DNA of 64,000 nt from BQJU01 sp964015035 (GTDB lineage: Bacteria; Bacteroidota; Bacteroidia; Chitinophagales; Saprospiraceae): assembly GCA_964015035.1 (NCBI GenBank), contig CAXHCA010000008.1, forward strand, positions 1-64,000, written 5' to 3'. Position numbers and translations under genes: made by a program. Below are positions 18,597 through 27,614 of the stretch, one piece after another (within the stretch, counting starts at the first letter, position 1; every line of letters starts with the position of its first letter). The notes beneath the pieces were generated by a model, which saw only the letters and a list, made by a program, of their open reading frames with translations, was not told the DNA's origin and searched no databases.

Positions 18597-20420
18597 CTAC
18601 ACATACCCCTGCGCCTGTAAATGGAATAACTCTGCATATTTGCCATCAATCGCCAATAATTCTTCATGGCTGCCAATTTCCAACTGTTGCCCATTTTCTA
18701 AAAATAAAATGCGATCAGCCATACGTACGGTAGAAAAACGGTGAGAAATTAAAACGGCAGATTTGTCTTCAATCAATTCTGAAAAACGTAGGAAGACCTC
18801 ATGTTCTGCTCGGGCATCCAATGCTGAAGTTGGTTCATCGAGAATCAGGAGCTGTGCGTCTCGCATGTAGGCTCGCGCTAGAGCGATCTTTTGCCATTGC
18901 CCGCCTGACAGGTCAACACCACCGGAAAAGCGTTTACCCAATCGCGTGGCGAAGCCTTCCGGCAATTCCTCTATCACCGTATCGGCCAGGCTTTTCTGCG
19001 CGGCATTTTTAATGATGGGCATGGTCTCGACCTGCCGAATATTTCCTATGGCGATGTTTTCACTGGCGGTCAACTGAAAGCGAATGTAATCCTGAAAAAT
19101 AATCCCAATGTTATCGCGTAGTGATTTTAAACCCAATTCTCGCAGATCAATACCGTCCAGTAAGATCCGACCCTCCGTTGGTTCATAGAGGCGAGCCAGT
19201 AGCTTGACTAATGTCGTTTTACCGGCACCATTTTCACCTACCAGGGCCAGTTTTTCGCCTTTTCGCAACTGAAAACTCAAATTGCGAATGGCCCACCGGT
19301 CACTACCTGGATATTTAAAACTGACATTCTCAAAAATAAAACCCTCCTGAATTTTTTTGGGGAAGGGTAGGGGATTGGGTTTGTTTTTAATCAGTGGCTC
19401 AATGGCAAAGAAGTCAAATAGATCCTGCAAATACATGGCACTTTCAGCAATGCGGGAAAAATTGGTCATGATGTTTTGCAGTAGCCCCTGCATCCGACTA
19501 AAAGAACCCGACAGGAAGGTCAGGGTACCTACTGTGATGAGTCCACTTACCGTCTGGATGATAATGAATACATAGGCCCCATAGTAGGAAAGGGTCCCCA
19601 AGGACGATAAGATACTGCCCCAGCTCGCATGCCGGATGGAGAGGGCGCGATTGGCTTGGTAGTATTTCATTGAAAGTTTGTCAAATCGCTCCGTGATAAA
19701 ATCGGAGAGACTGAAAATTTTTACTTCCTTGGCGGTTTGGTCGCTGGCACCAATGTAGCGCAGATAGTCCAATTCCCTTCTTTCCGGAGTCCAACTGCGG
19801 GTGAGGGAGTAATTTTTTTGGTTGAAATAGGTCTCCCCAATAAAAGAAGGGATCACTGCTAAAAACAAGATCAAAATCAACCAGGGATTAAAAGCTACAA
19901 GGCCCGCGGCCAGGAAAAGCAAGGTGATGAAATTTTGTAATTGGGACAATACTTGCGACATCAAGACCGTACGTCCCGTGGTTTGTCGTCTGGCGCGCTC
20001 CAGTTTATCATAGAAATCAGCATCCTCAAATTGGTAAAGGTCAAGACGGGAAGCATGGCGGATGAGATCTACTGAAGTGCGATTGGCCACCAGGTCTCCC
20101 AAAAGGCTATCCAAGAGGTTGATCCCTCTGTTAATCAGGTCTGAAACAATGGCTAGTGCAAGCTCCGTACCCAGTAACCACCAGATGTACTCCATATCCT
20201 TTTCCGGCGTTTCGCTCAATCGAATGACTTCATCAATAATGAGTTTGCCGACATACAGCATGGTCAATGGAATAGCCGATTTGACTAGTCGTAGCAGGAC
20301 ATTCCCTAGTGCCATTTTCCAGTTGGTTTCCCAGATCAACCGGAAAAAAGGCGGCAGATTACCCAGTGCAGAAAATTGTTCTTTAAAAGATTGTTGTGGT
20401 TTATCGGTTCTACGACTCAT
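18597..20420 (-). CDS. ABC exporter: fused permease and ATPase
   Basis: 607 residues. The N-terminal ~330 residues contain six hydrophobic helices of an ABC transmembrane type 1 domain. The C-terminal ATPase has Walker A GENGAGKTTL, signature LSGGQWQKIALARAY, Walker B LLILDEPTSALD and the switch His in ISHRFS. It forms a homodimer or heterodimer in the inner membrane that exports lipids, peptides or drugs; the substrate is not deducible. The gene stands alone, divergent from the helicase gene by about 155 nt and convergent with the TPR-like gene across repeat copy 2. The ATG at 20420 is the natural start. Confidence 0.9.
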   Translation of the reverse strand: MSRRTDKPQQSFKEQFSALGNLPPFFRLIWETNWKMALGNVLLRLVKSAIPLTMLYVGKLIIDEVIRLSETPEKDMEYIWWLLGTELALAIVSDLINRGINLLDSLLGDLVANRTSVDLIRHASRLDLYQFEDADFYDKLERARRQTTGRTVLMSQVLSQLQNFITLLFLAAGLVAFNPWLILILFLAVIPSFIGETYFNQKNYSLTRSWTPERRELDYLRYIGASDQTAKEVKIFSLSDFITERFDKLSMKYYQANRALSIRHASWGSILSSLGTLSYYGAYVFIIIQTVSGLITVGTLTFLSGSFSRMQGLLQNIMTNFSRIAESAMYLQDLFDFFAIEPLIKNKPNPLPFPKKIQEGFIFENVSFKYPGSDRWAIRNLSFQLRKGEKLALVGENGAGKTTLVKLLARLYEPTEGRILLDGIDLRELGLKSLRDNIGIIFQDYIRFQLTASENIAIGNIRQVETMPIIKNAAQKSLADTVIEELPEGFATRLGKRFSGGVDLSGGQWQKIALARAYMRDAQLLILDEPTSALDARAEHEVFLRFSELIEDKSAVLISHRFSTVRMADRILFLENGQQLEIGSHEELLAIDGKYAELFHLQAQGYV

Positions 20421-20576
20421 AAATGATTTGGCGTCTTATATTGAAAGGTCAAAAGAGGGGCTTATAAATAAGGTTAAATTAAAAATCTAGGCACTACTTC
20501 ATAAACCTATAAACTTTTACCATATTAATTGCTTTATTTCTGATAGAATACAAATCCAGATACACGAAAGTTGACA

Positions 20577-22472
20577 ATGAATAAAATACAGACGGAATTG
20601 GCGCAATTGTTGGAATTGCTAAAGCTGGAAAAAAAAGAGGATTTTGAGCAGCACAAAAAGCTGGTGCAACAACTACCACTCGATGAGCGCATCAAGAAGG
20701 GGTATACTTGGTATGCCGTACAGATAGTAAAAACGGGCTATGCCCTGGGAGAGCGAGCTTATGTGGTGTTGGAGAAGAGCAATGAAGATCATGAACATCA
20801 TTTCCGTTCGGGAAAGGCGGTAAATTTATTTACCCAACAACCCAATGTATCTAAGCCGGAGAAAAGTGGTGTCATCCATTATGTGAACAAGAACAAGATG
20901 AAGATCATCTTAAATAGCAAGGACTTACCAGATTGGTTGGGGCTGGGGCAAATTGGGGTAGATTTGATGTTTGACGAGACCACCTACCTCGAAATGGAAA
21001 AGGCTTTACAAAAAGTCATGAGGGCCAAGGGAGACCGGCTGGCTGATTTGCGGGATGTATTATTGGGCGCAAGCCCGGTCCGCTTTCATGAATTGCCATC
21101 AATCGAGTTGCCGCAACTCAATCCTTCACAAAATGAGGCCATCAGTTATATCCTAGCAGCTTACGATGCCGCTGTAGTGCATGGCCCTCCGGGTACTGGT
21201 AAAACAACTACGGTGGTGCAGGCGGTCAAACTATTGTGTGAAAGGGAAAGTACCGTGTTGGTCACAGCGCCCAGCAATACTGCGGTGGATTTGTTGACAG
21301 AGAAACTCGCTGAGGAAGGATTGAAGGTGGTGCGCATTGGCAATATTTCCAGGGTAGATGAGGCTATTGTCAGACACACTTTAGACATGCAATTGTCTAC
21401 GCATCCTGAAAGTAAGAACATCAAAAAGGTAAAAATTGATGCTGCGGAAGCTCGGCGGAATGCGCGCAGGTATAAGCGTAAATTTGGGCCAGAAGGGCAT
21501 CAGGAGCGCAAGCGACTCTTTGCAGAAGCTGCTGAACTAATGGCTTGGGCCAATCAACTGGAAGACCGTCTGATCAATCAGATTCTGGATGGGGCACAGG
21601 TGATCACTTGTACTTTGGTTGGTGCGGCCAATAAGCTTTTAGAAAAACGCACCTTTCGGACTGCCGTGATTGATGAAGCGGCACAGGCTTTGGAACCAGC
21701 TAGTTGGATTCCTATCTTGCGGGCATCGAGGGTCATTCTTACCGGTGACCCCTTTCAGTTGCCGCCCACGGTAAAATCAAGAGCGGCTCAGCAGGGAGGA
21801 TTTGGCGTAAGCCTAATAGAAAAGGCCATGGAACGCTTTGAGACGACATCCTTACTCAATGTGCAATACCGCATGCACGAAATCATTATGGGCTTTTCCA
21901 ACCAACAGTTTTACGAGGGAAAATTGCAGGCCGCGGAGATGGTGAAAGACCAGCGACTGCCTATTTATGAAAATGATCCACTCGTGTTTATTGATACAGC
22001 AGGCTGTGGGTTTGAAGAAAAAATTCGCGAGGCCTTTCAAAGTCGCTACAACCCGGATGAATACCAGATGCTTTGTGAGCATTTGTATCAGTTGGCAGAG
22101 GCTTATTCGGAGGAGGAATTTCCTTCGGTAGCCATCATTTCGCCGTATCGGGAACAGGTGGTGTTGATGAAACAATGGATAGAGGAAGATGAGCGATTAC
22201 GAGCTTTGCCGATTGTGGTTAATACAATAGATGGCTTTCAGGGGCAGGAGCGGGAGGTCGTTTACATTTCGTTGGTGCGTTCCAATGCGAAGGGAGAAAT
22301 CGGTTTTCTGAGCGATCACCGGCGAATGAATGTGGCCATGACACGTGCCCGTAAGCAGTTAGTGGTGGTTGGGGATAGTGCGACCATTGGCAATCATGGG
22401 TTTTATGGCAATTTTCTAGATTATATTGATGCTCATGGCACCTACCAAACGGCATGGGAATACATGCAATAG
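20577..22472 (+). CDS. Superfamily 1B DNA/RNA helicase, IGHMBP2/UPF1-like
   Basis: 631 residues from ATG 20577; a TTG two codons upstream is also in frame. Helicase motifs in order: NPSQNEA (Q motif, ~185), GPPGTGKTTT (Walker A, ~203-212), TAPSNTAVD (Ia), VIDEAAQALEP (motif II DEAA, ~368), LTGDPFQLPPT (III), YRMH (IV), NTIDGFQGQEREVVY (V) and RRMNVAMTRARKQL (VI). The N-terminal ~180 residues form the beta-barrel/stalk region seen in SMUBP-2-type proteins. This group unwinds DNA and RNA 5' to 3' using ATP. Bacterial members are common in Bacteroidota with no settled role. A bidirectional terminator separates it from gldN. Confidence 0.92.
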   Translation: MNKIQTELAQLLELLKLEKKEDFEQHKKLVQQLPLDERIKKGYTWYAVQIVKTGYALGERAYVVLEKSNEDHEHHFRSGKAVNLFTQQPNVSKPEKSGVIHYVNKNKMKIILNSKDLPDWLGLGQIGVDLMFDETTYLEMEKALQKVMRAKGDRLADLRDVLLGASPVRFHELPSIELPQLNPSQNEAISYILAAYDAAVVHGPPGTGKTTTVVQAVKLLCERESTVLVTAPSNTAVDLLTEKLAEEGLKVVRIGNISRVDEAIVRHTLDMQLSTHPESKNIKKVKIDAAEARRNARRYKRKFGPEGHQERKRLFAEAAELMAWANQLEDRLINQILDGAQVITCTLVGAANKLLEKRTFRTAVIDEAAQALEPASWIPILRASRVILTGDPFQLPPTVKSRAAQQGGFGVSLIEKAMERFETTSLLNVQYRMHEIIMGFSNQQFYEGKLQAAEMVKDQRLPIYENDPLVFIDTAGCGFEEKIREAFQSRYNPDEYQMLCEHLYQLAEAYSEEEFPSVAIISPYREQVVLMKQWIEEDERLRALPIVVNTIDGFQGQEREVVYISLVRSNAKGEIGFLSDHRRMNVAMTRARKQLVVVGDSATIGNHGFYGNFLDYIDAHGTYQTAWEYMQ

Positions 22473-22485
22473 GCGCTGCGGTATA

Positions 22486-22526
22486 AAAAAAAGGCCCTTC
22501 CGTTTCAGCAGAAGGGCCTTTTTTTT
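22486..22526. terminator. Bidirectional terminator between the helicase gene and gldN
   Basis: AAGGCCCTTC / GAAGGGCCTT stem with A-run before and T-run after. It lies 13 nt after the helicase stop and 14 nt after the gldN stop on the other strand, so it can serve both convergent genes. Confidence 0.93.
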
Positions 22527-22540
22527 GAGATCAGCAATCA

Positions 22541-23410
22541 TTAATAAGACCACAAATCGTGTTCAAAATTAAAGATTTCCTGTTCGATTTTTTCAGATTC
22601 CATAAGAAGATCAACTCCTGATAAGTATTCCTGAAGTCGTCGGTCAAAGACGTTAGACTCTTTATAAACATAGCTGGCGAAAAAGCGCATTTCCAACAAG
22701 TCTTCCCAGGTAATAGGGGAAGCATCATTGCCAAAATTAAAGACCCTTTCACGAGCCAACACTTTTCTAGCCTCAGGATAGTAGACCCAGAACATTGGCT
22801 TTTCGTATTTGAAGTTGCCAGCGTCATCTTTGACGTCGATCAGTGGTGCAATACCAAGGATACGAACTTGCAAAGTGGAAGTTTCTTCGTCAAAGAACCA
22901 GATTTCCTTGATACGGAAACGCTTCACATCCTCAGGGTTGAGTTCGTTTCGTACAATTTGGATTTGTTCTTCGTAAGTTTCCGGATCAAAAGTAATGACG
23001 GTATCAATGGTAGCGCCCATTGCCGATACTTCATCCGGTTGTAATTTAGCTGTAAATTTATCATCTTCTGTACTGTAAACAGTAATTTCGTCATTCTCTG
23101 CGGCTTCCATCAAGATGGTGAAGAAGGGACGCTCTTCATAGGCAAATGGGAGGTTCATTTTCTCACGTATGTCGATAACTCTCCAAATCCTTTTTTCCCA
23201 GAAGATGTCTGCTTCGCGTACATGGTCATAGGGGAGGATACGCTTTTCAACGATTGTTCTTTTTTCAACGATATCATCTAGTGGCTGGTCTGTGTCGTCT
23301 TCAACCTCAGCTTCAGTCAAAATAATATTATCGGGCCCCTGGGCATTGGACGGGGTAGCAAAGAACAAGATCAATAAGCTTAATCCTAGCAGTTTCAAAG
23401 TGATCTTCAT
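22541..23410 (-). CDS. gldN: Gliding motility/T9SS ring protein GldN
   Basis: 289 residues from ATG 23410, placed at the signal peptide MKITLKLLGLSLLILFFATPSNAQ; the frame extends 12 codons upstream without a better start. The body (DIFWEKRIWRVIDIREKMNLPF, MFWVYYPEARKVLA, EMRFFASYVYKESNVFDR) is typical of GldN/PorN. GldN partners with GldK in the periplasmic ring attached to the outer membrane of the type IX secretion system. It is the last gene of the gldL-gldM-gldN unit, 85 nt after gldM, with a large hairpin in the gap. A strong terminator follows it. Confidence 0.95.
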   Translation of the reverse strand: MKITLKLLGLSLLILFFATPSNAQGPDNIILTEAEVEDDTDQPLDDIVEKRTIVEKRILPYDHVREADIFWEKRIWRVIDIREKMNLPFAYEERPFFTILMEAAENDEITVYSTEDDKFTAKLQPDEVSAMGATIDTVITFDPETYEEQIQIVRNELNPEDVKRFRIKEIWFFDEETSTLQVRILGIAPLIDVKDDAGNFKYEKPMFWVYYPEARKVLARERVFNFGNDASPITWEDLLEMRFFASYVYKESNVFDRRLQEYLSGVDLLMESEKIEQEIFNFEHDLWSY

Positions 23411-23429
23411 GATTGGACTTTTGTTTATT

Positions 23430-23483
23430 AAAGTGTAAAAGTGCACTGATTTAACGAGTTAACCAAGCGCACTATTACACTTT
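23430..23483 (-). other. Large intercistronic hairpin between gldM and gldN
   Basis: Arms AAAGTGTAAAAGTGC and GCGCACTATTACACTTT pair over about 15 positions with small mismatches, and the loop holds a further inverted repeat TTAAC..GTTAA. It starts 13 nt after the gldM stop and ends 19 nt before the gldN start. No T-run follows on the minus strand, so it looks like an mRNA processing or stability element rather than a terminator. Confidence 0.6.
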
Positions 23484-23495
23484 AACAGAAAAAAA

Positions 23496-25124
23496 TTAGC
23501 GTATTTTGAATACCAGGGAGTTAATCTTCCGTCCAGCGACGTCACCAGGACATTTCGCCTTCACATTTTCGAAGTAATAAGTATCCCCTGGTTTAGCGGC
23601 GTTAGCTAACCTAGCTGACTTAGAGTTATATTTTCCACCTGAGTTTACACTCTCGATTGGGTCATCGCGCTTTGGTACACGAACCAGCGTAAAGCCCTGA
23701 ATATCGCATCTTGCGTCGAAGTCAAAGTTGTCCAACCAGGCGATCAAACCTTGTTGCGCTTTGAATTCACCATTACCCATAGATCCATCTTCTTTGTTAC
23801 CCAAGCGGGCTGTTGGATCGGGAATACGCTTAACGCGGAAGTCGAAATGAGTCGTTGGCAATCCACCACCACTAATGGTGATTTTAGCATCGCCAGGCTT
23901 ATTTGCTGTTACCGAATATTTTCCGGAAGCTCTGTTTGTTGCTTTAATGCTTACACCACTAGCACTGACATTGATATCATTACTAGAAGCACCAGCTACA
24001 GATACAGATACCGGGTTTTCTACACCGATGTAGAATACGTTCATCTTATCGGCAGAAACGGTTGCAGAACGCGTACCAACTTCGTATTCGTAAGTACCTT
24101 CACCTTCAGATATTTCACCAGTCAATGGGTTGCGCACTTTCACTGCCAGTTTCAGGGTTTGTTTACCCGTAGAAGAAGTAGTGGTGGTATATTCCGCCTT
24201 ACCATCTTCTCCAACTGTCAAGTTGCTTCCATTTACGGAGATAGAGATATCGTCAGGGTTAATAGAAGTACTATAAGTACCGATAGAGATTTGAGCTTTA
24301 AATGGATCTCCTTTGATCACATAAGCTTTTTCTGCCTGTACTACAGGGAAGAATGCGTCAAATTCCACTACACGACCACCGGCCAATTCAGCCATGTTGT
24401 TGATCAATGTAGCTTCAGAACTCTTGGCATCAGATTGCATCTGGCTCAACAGAGGCAGCACAGCAGCAAGGGGCATCTGGCGGAATTTGAAATCCTCCCA
24501 GCTGTTTTTATCCTTACTTTCCTTCCAAGTTTCATCATCGATACCAAATGGCAGGTTGTTACCAATATTCTGGATACGATTTTGAATTTCTTCCTGTTGC
24601 AGGCCGAAAGTCTCACCGTGTTGGGTCAATAAGTCAGTGAAAGCTTTCACCAAAGCCTCCTTGGTTTTGATGATTTCCTGCTTCAACTCAGCACCGGCGC
24701 CGTCCATTACGAGCATACGAGTGGTCACATCTTTATTCTTTTTACCCTTTGCCACTTTTACCCCGTGGCTCATGATATAGTCACCTTCGTCTACTTCGCC
24801 GTTTTTGTTACCGGCAGCATCAATTAATTTATCACGCAGATCGTTTACATAGCTATCAAAAGAAGCTACTGCACCACGAACCTGATCTACAGCGGGTTCG
24901 ATGGGCTTATATTTTGCTTTGGATTCGTCGCTCAGCAATTTTTTCAGACCAGTTACCGTCTGATCGAGTTGCGACTCCACGGTGGCAATACTTGCTTTAT
25001 TTCCCTTGTCAAGGGTAAAGAAAGCGTTCATTACCTCGGCAGAAACGTTCAAGGCCAAGAGGGCCGTAAGTACGAGGTACATCAAGTTGATCATCAACTG
25101 CCGCGGTTCCTTAGGTATTGACAT
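23496..25124 (-). CDS. gldM: T9SS motor protein GldM
   Basis: 542 residues. The N-terminus MSIPKEPRQLMINLMYLVLTALLALNVSAEVMNAF is the hallmark GldM membrane helix, including the conserved ALNVSAE and Arg residues. A long helical region (~60-220) and Ig-like periplasmic domains (~225-540) follow. GldM dimers plug a GldL pentamer in the inner membrane and transmit proton-driven rotation to the outer-membrane ring and translocon. It sits 49 nt after gldL in the same direction, and gldN follows. The length is close to that of family members. Confidence 0.97.
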   Translation of the reverse strand: MSIPKEPRQLMINLMYLVLTALLALNVSAEVMNAFFTLDKGNKASIATVESQLDQTVTGLKKLLSDESKAKYKPIEPAVDQVRGAVASFDSYVNDLRDKLIDAAGNKNGEVDEGDYIMSHGVKVAKGKKNKDVTTRMLVMDGAGAELKQEIIKTKEALVKAFTDLLTQHGETFGLQQEEIQNRIQNIGNNLPFGIDDETWKESKDKNSWEDFKFRQMPLAAVLPLLSQMQSDAKSSEATLINNMAELAGGRVVEFDAFFPVVQAEKAYVIKGDPFKAQISIGTYSTSINPDDISISVNGSNLTVGEDGKAEYTTTTSSTGKQTLKLAVKVRNPLTGEISEGEGTYEYEVGTRSATVSADKMNVFYIGVENPVSVSVAGASSNDINVSASGVSIKATNRASGKYSVTANKPGDAKITISGGGLPTTHFDFRVKRIPDPTARLGNKEDGSMGNGEFKAQQGLIAWLDNFDFDARCDIQGFTLVRVPKRDDPIESVNSGGKYNSKSARLANAAKPGDTYYFENVKAKCPGDVAGRKINSLVFKIR

Positions 25125-25173
25125 AATTTTGAGTTTTTGCTTTTAAAAATAGAATTTACCTAAAAGAAGGAAC

Positions 25174-25782
25174 TTAGCCTTTGTTCGCGTTACCCATAGC
25201 TGAAATAACATTTCCATACACGTTATTCAAGGTGCTATAAGCATTGTTCAATTGACCGATATTCTGGTTCAAAGCAGTCAGTTGTTCTTTGTACTGCTTG
25301 GTATCTTCCAGAGAATCACCCAAATCGGCCATGGCCTGATTCAACTTAGAATAGAAGTTACTCATCGTCTTGATCTGGTCGCTGGCTCCGGAGAAATCAA
25401 CTTCCTGCAAGGCTTTGAGAGAAGATAGGCTTTTAGACATGGTTTGCAGTTCGCTCAGCATGCCGCCCAATTGCTGCTCTACAACTTCACCATTCAGTGC
25501 TGGAGGACCTGCACTCACTTCACCGGCAGTCAACGGAGCAATGTTGGAACTGTAATCATCCAATCCTGGATACAATTTTTCCCAGTAGTAATCTTTTTCT
25601 GGTCCAATCAATCCGAGGAATAAGAAGATAAATGCTTCAACGGATAGCCCGATAATCAGCATGGTACTCGCCCCTTCCCAGCTTTCTAGTTTAAAAAGGG
25701 CACCCATCAATACTACAGAGGCACCAACACCAATAATCAGGTTCTTTAAGTACTTGAATCCTTTTGATTTTAAGAAACTCAT
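25174..25782 (-). CDS. gldL: T9SS motor protein GldL
   Basis: 202 residues. Two N-terminal membrane helices (about residues 14-30 and 40-60: IIGVGASVVLMGALFKLESWEG, then MLIIGLSVEAFIFLFLGL) carry the conserved Glu residues of the proton channel. A cytoplasmic helical tail with coiled-coil tendency spans 95-202. GldL pentamers form the stator with GldM. The gap to gldK upstream is about 300 nt and contains a gldK terminator, so gldLMN probably has its own promoter here or relies on readthrough. Confidence 0.96.
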   Translation of the reverse strand: MSFLKSKGFKYLKNLIIGVGASVVLMGALFKLESWEGASTMLIIGLSVEAFIFLFLGLIGPEKDYYWEKLYPGLDDYSSNIAPLTAGEVSAGPPALNGEVVEQQLGGMLSELQTMSKSLSSLKALQEVDFSGASDQIKTMSNFYSKLNQAMADLGDSLEDTKQYKEQLTALNQNIGQLNNAYSTLNNVYGNVISAMGNANKG

Positions 25783-26030
25783 TTTGCTAAATCGTTTTTA
25801 GTGGTTAGCTAATCTATTTATTAAATTGAAGCAATTTTTTCCTTACTGGATACGCTTCGAAAAACTTCTCGGGCTTTTGACCCACCTATATAATGCGGGG
25901 TCAAAAAAAAGTAACACTTCCCGATAAAAAAAAGTAAAAAAAATATTTCCGGGTAGGTTTCTTGCCCTTTTTTGGGGCTAAAACCGAGGCTCTAGCCCTA
26001 ACACATCGTGTTTATGGCAAGGACAAAAAC
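25783..26030 (-). other. gldL leader region, no gene
   Basis: About 250 nt without a coding signal. On the minus strand it holds two TTACTTTTTTTT tracts and an inverted repeat TTTGACCC..GGGTCAAA (about 25878-25908). The arms could form a hairpin in a gldL leader transcript. No clean TTG/TAnnTTTG promoter was found. Confidence 0.3.
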
Positions 26031-26064
26031 AAAGAAGGATACTGCGTGAACAGTATCCTTCTTT
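26031..26064 (-). terminator. Terminator after gldK
   Basis: Perfect 14-bp stem AAAGAAGGATACTG / CAGTATCCTTCTTT with a 6-nt loop, 18 nt after the gldK stop. On the minus strand it is followed by a T-rich stretch (GTTTTTGTCC). It separates gldK from gldLMN. Confidence 0.85.
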
Positions 26065-26082
26065 AAGTTATAGTAGATTGTT

Positions 26083-27324
26083 TTAGAAGTCGTTGATTGA
26101 CCGTCCGAGGAAAGTCAGTGCACAACGGAAACCTACATAAGACTTGGTCGTGTCTTGGTATTCCCAGTGGCGAACACCGGTTTGCAGGTAGTGCATGATG
26201 TCTTTCCATGATCCACCTCTGATCACTTTACGCTTGTATGCTTCAGGATCATCATCCTTCGCGTCGTAACGGATATCAGGATTCAAATCATGAATGAAAG
26301 AGTAAGCATTTTCGTAGAAGGCAGAACTGGTCCACTCAGATACGTTACCTGACATATTGTACAGGCCATAGTCATTGGGATAATAAGCATCTGCTCTTAC
26401 GGTGTATTGACCACCATCTTCCGGATAGTTACCACGGCCAGGCTTAAAGTTAGCCAGCAAACATCCTTTTGCGTTACGGATGTAGTAACCACCCCAGGGG
26501 AATGGAGCCAAATCGTGACCACCCCTTGCAGCGTATTCCCATTCGTGTTCGGTAGGCAAACGGAAGTCTTCCGAATTTACTCCGTCACCACGGGTTTGCT
26601 GGTAGGTATTCCAGAGCTTAGTCCGCCAGTAACTAAAGGCGTTGGCCGTATGCCAATCGATACCTACCACGGGGTAGTCATCAAAGGCAGGGTGCCAGAA
26701 GTAGTTACGGGCCATCGGCTCGTTGTAAGAATAAGAGAAGTCACGAATCCAAACCAGGGTGTCTGGATAAATGTTTACTTTTTTGCGCTGAATAAAGGCG
26801 CTGCGAGGAGAATTACCCCGATCAGCAGCTGCTTTCTTCCAGTCGTACCATTCGTACTCATAAACTAGCTTGCTTACGTCCAGCTCCCGTTTTCCTGCGA
26901 AACGGTCGTCGCCCTGATAGTACATATCTTCCAGGGTTTCGTCTGTCCAGTCAATTTCGTACTCCCAATCGATGATCTCATCACCTGATTCGGTCTCAAT
27001 ATAATGATCGAGATAGGAGTGGGCGATGGAGTCTCTTACCCAATTCACGAACTGACGGTACTCATTATTAGTGATTTCCGTTTCATCCATGTAAAAGCCC
27101 TGAATAGAAATTGATTTCTGTCGCTGAACGAAGGTGTTGCTAATGTCTTGGTCACTAGGACCGATGTGTAATGTTCCGGAAGGAACATATACCATGCCAT
27201 AGGGATTAATGCCTTTCCATGCGGGACGGTCCAAAACTCCAACCAATTGGCCGTTCTCACGTCTTCCGCATGAAGCGATCACAAGCACTAGTAGTACCAG
27301 TGCAATTTTTGATAATTTTTTCAT
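26083..27324 (-). CDS. gldK: T9SS/gliding lipoprotein GldK
   Basis: 413 residues. Lipoprotein signal with lipobox VIASC (Cys19). The body has the formylglycine-generating-enzyme/sulfatase-modifying fold: YVPSGTLHIGPSDQD, GFYMDETEITNNEYRQFVNW, RLPTEHEWEYAARGG, YGLYNMSGNVSEWTSSAF, VIRGGSWKD and VGFRCAL. In GldK this fold is structural and not catalytic. The lipoprotein attaches the GldK-GldN ring to the outer membrane. Gene order gldK-gldL-gldM-gldN is the usual one. A promoter is visible at 27377-27405 and a strong terminator follows. Confidence 0.95.
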   Translation of the reverse strand: MKKLSKIALVLLVLVIASCGRRENGQLVGVLDRPAWKGINPYGMVYVPSGTLHIGPSDQDISNTFVQRQKSISIQGFYMDETEITNNEYRQFVNWVRDSIAHSYLDHYIETESGDEIIDWEYEIDWTDETLEDMYYQGDDRFAGKRELDVSKLVYEYEWYDWKKAAADRGNSPRSAFIQRKKVNIYPDTLVWIRDFSYSYNEPMARNYFWHPAFDDYPVVGIDWHTANAFSYWRTKLWNTYQQTRGDGVNSEDFRLPTEHEWEYAARGGHDLAPFPWGGYYIRNAKGCLLANFKPGRGNYPEDGGQYTVRADAYYPNDYGLYNMSGNVSEWTSSAFYENAYSFIHDLNPDIRYDAKDDDPEAYKRKVIRGGSWKDIMHYLQTGVRHWEYQDTTKSYVGFRCALTFLGRSINDF

Positions 27325-27376
27325 GTTAACACCCGAGTTTTCCTTCAGAATAAAGTATGATCTTTTTTAGCGATCG

Positions 27377-27405
27377 TAAATATAGGCTGTTTACCAGTTT
27401 TACAA
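27377..27405 (-). promoter_or_regulatory. Candidate gldK promoter
   Basis: On the minus strand, TTG (27405-27403), a 18-nt spacer, then TATATTTA (27384-27377), one mismatch from TAnnTTTG. It lies 52 nt before the gldK start. Confidence 0.5.
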
Positions 27406-27614
27406 AAATTAATTTTTCATTTTTGTAGGGAAGGTGCCAAAGTTTAACATACCTAGTATTTTTTAAGCGCTAATTGATAAGTGTATCCAAACAATAATTC
27501 TCCTCCCTGCCCTTTGACATTTCAAAACTGCAGGTTTAATTCTTTTATTACCGAAATTCCAGTAGTCATTTCAGTAACGGCCTTCGCCTTCTCATAATGG
27601 TTAGGAGTAGTTTG

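Noticed and set aside
23751..24632. 293-codon open frame antisense to gldM
   Set aside because: It is fully inside a firmly identified gene, has Ser/Thr/Phe-biased shadow composition and no motif or signal.
25878..25908. Inverted repeat TTTGACCC..GGGTCAAA as gldL terminator
   Set aside because: The A/T-run is on the wrong side for the minus-strand genes; kept only as a leader hairpin.
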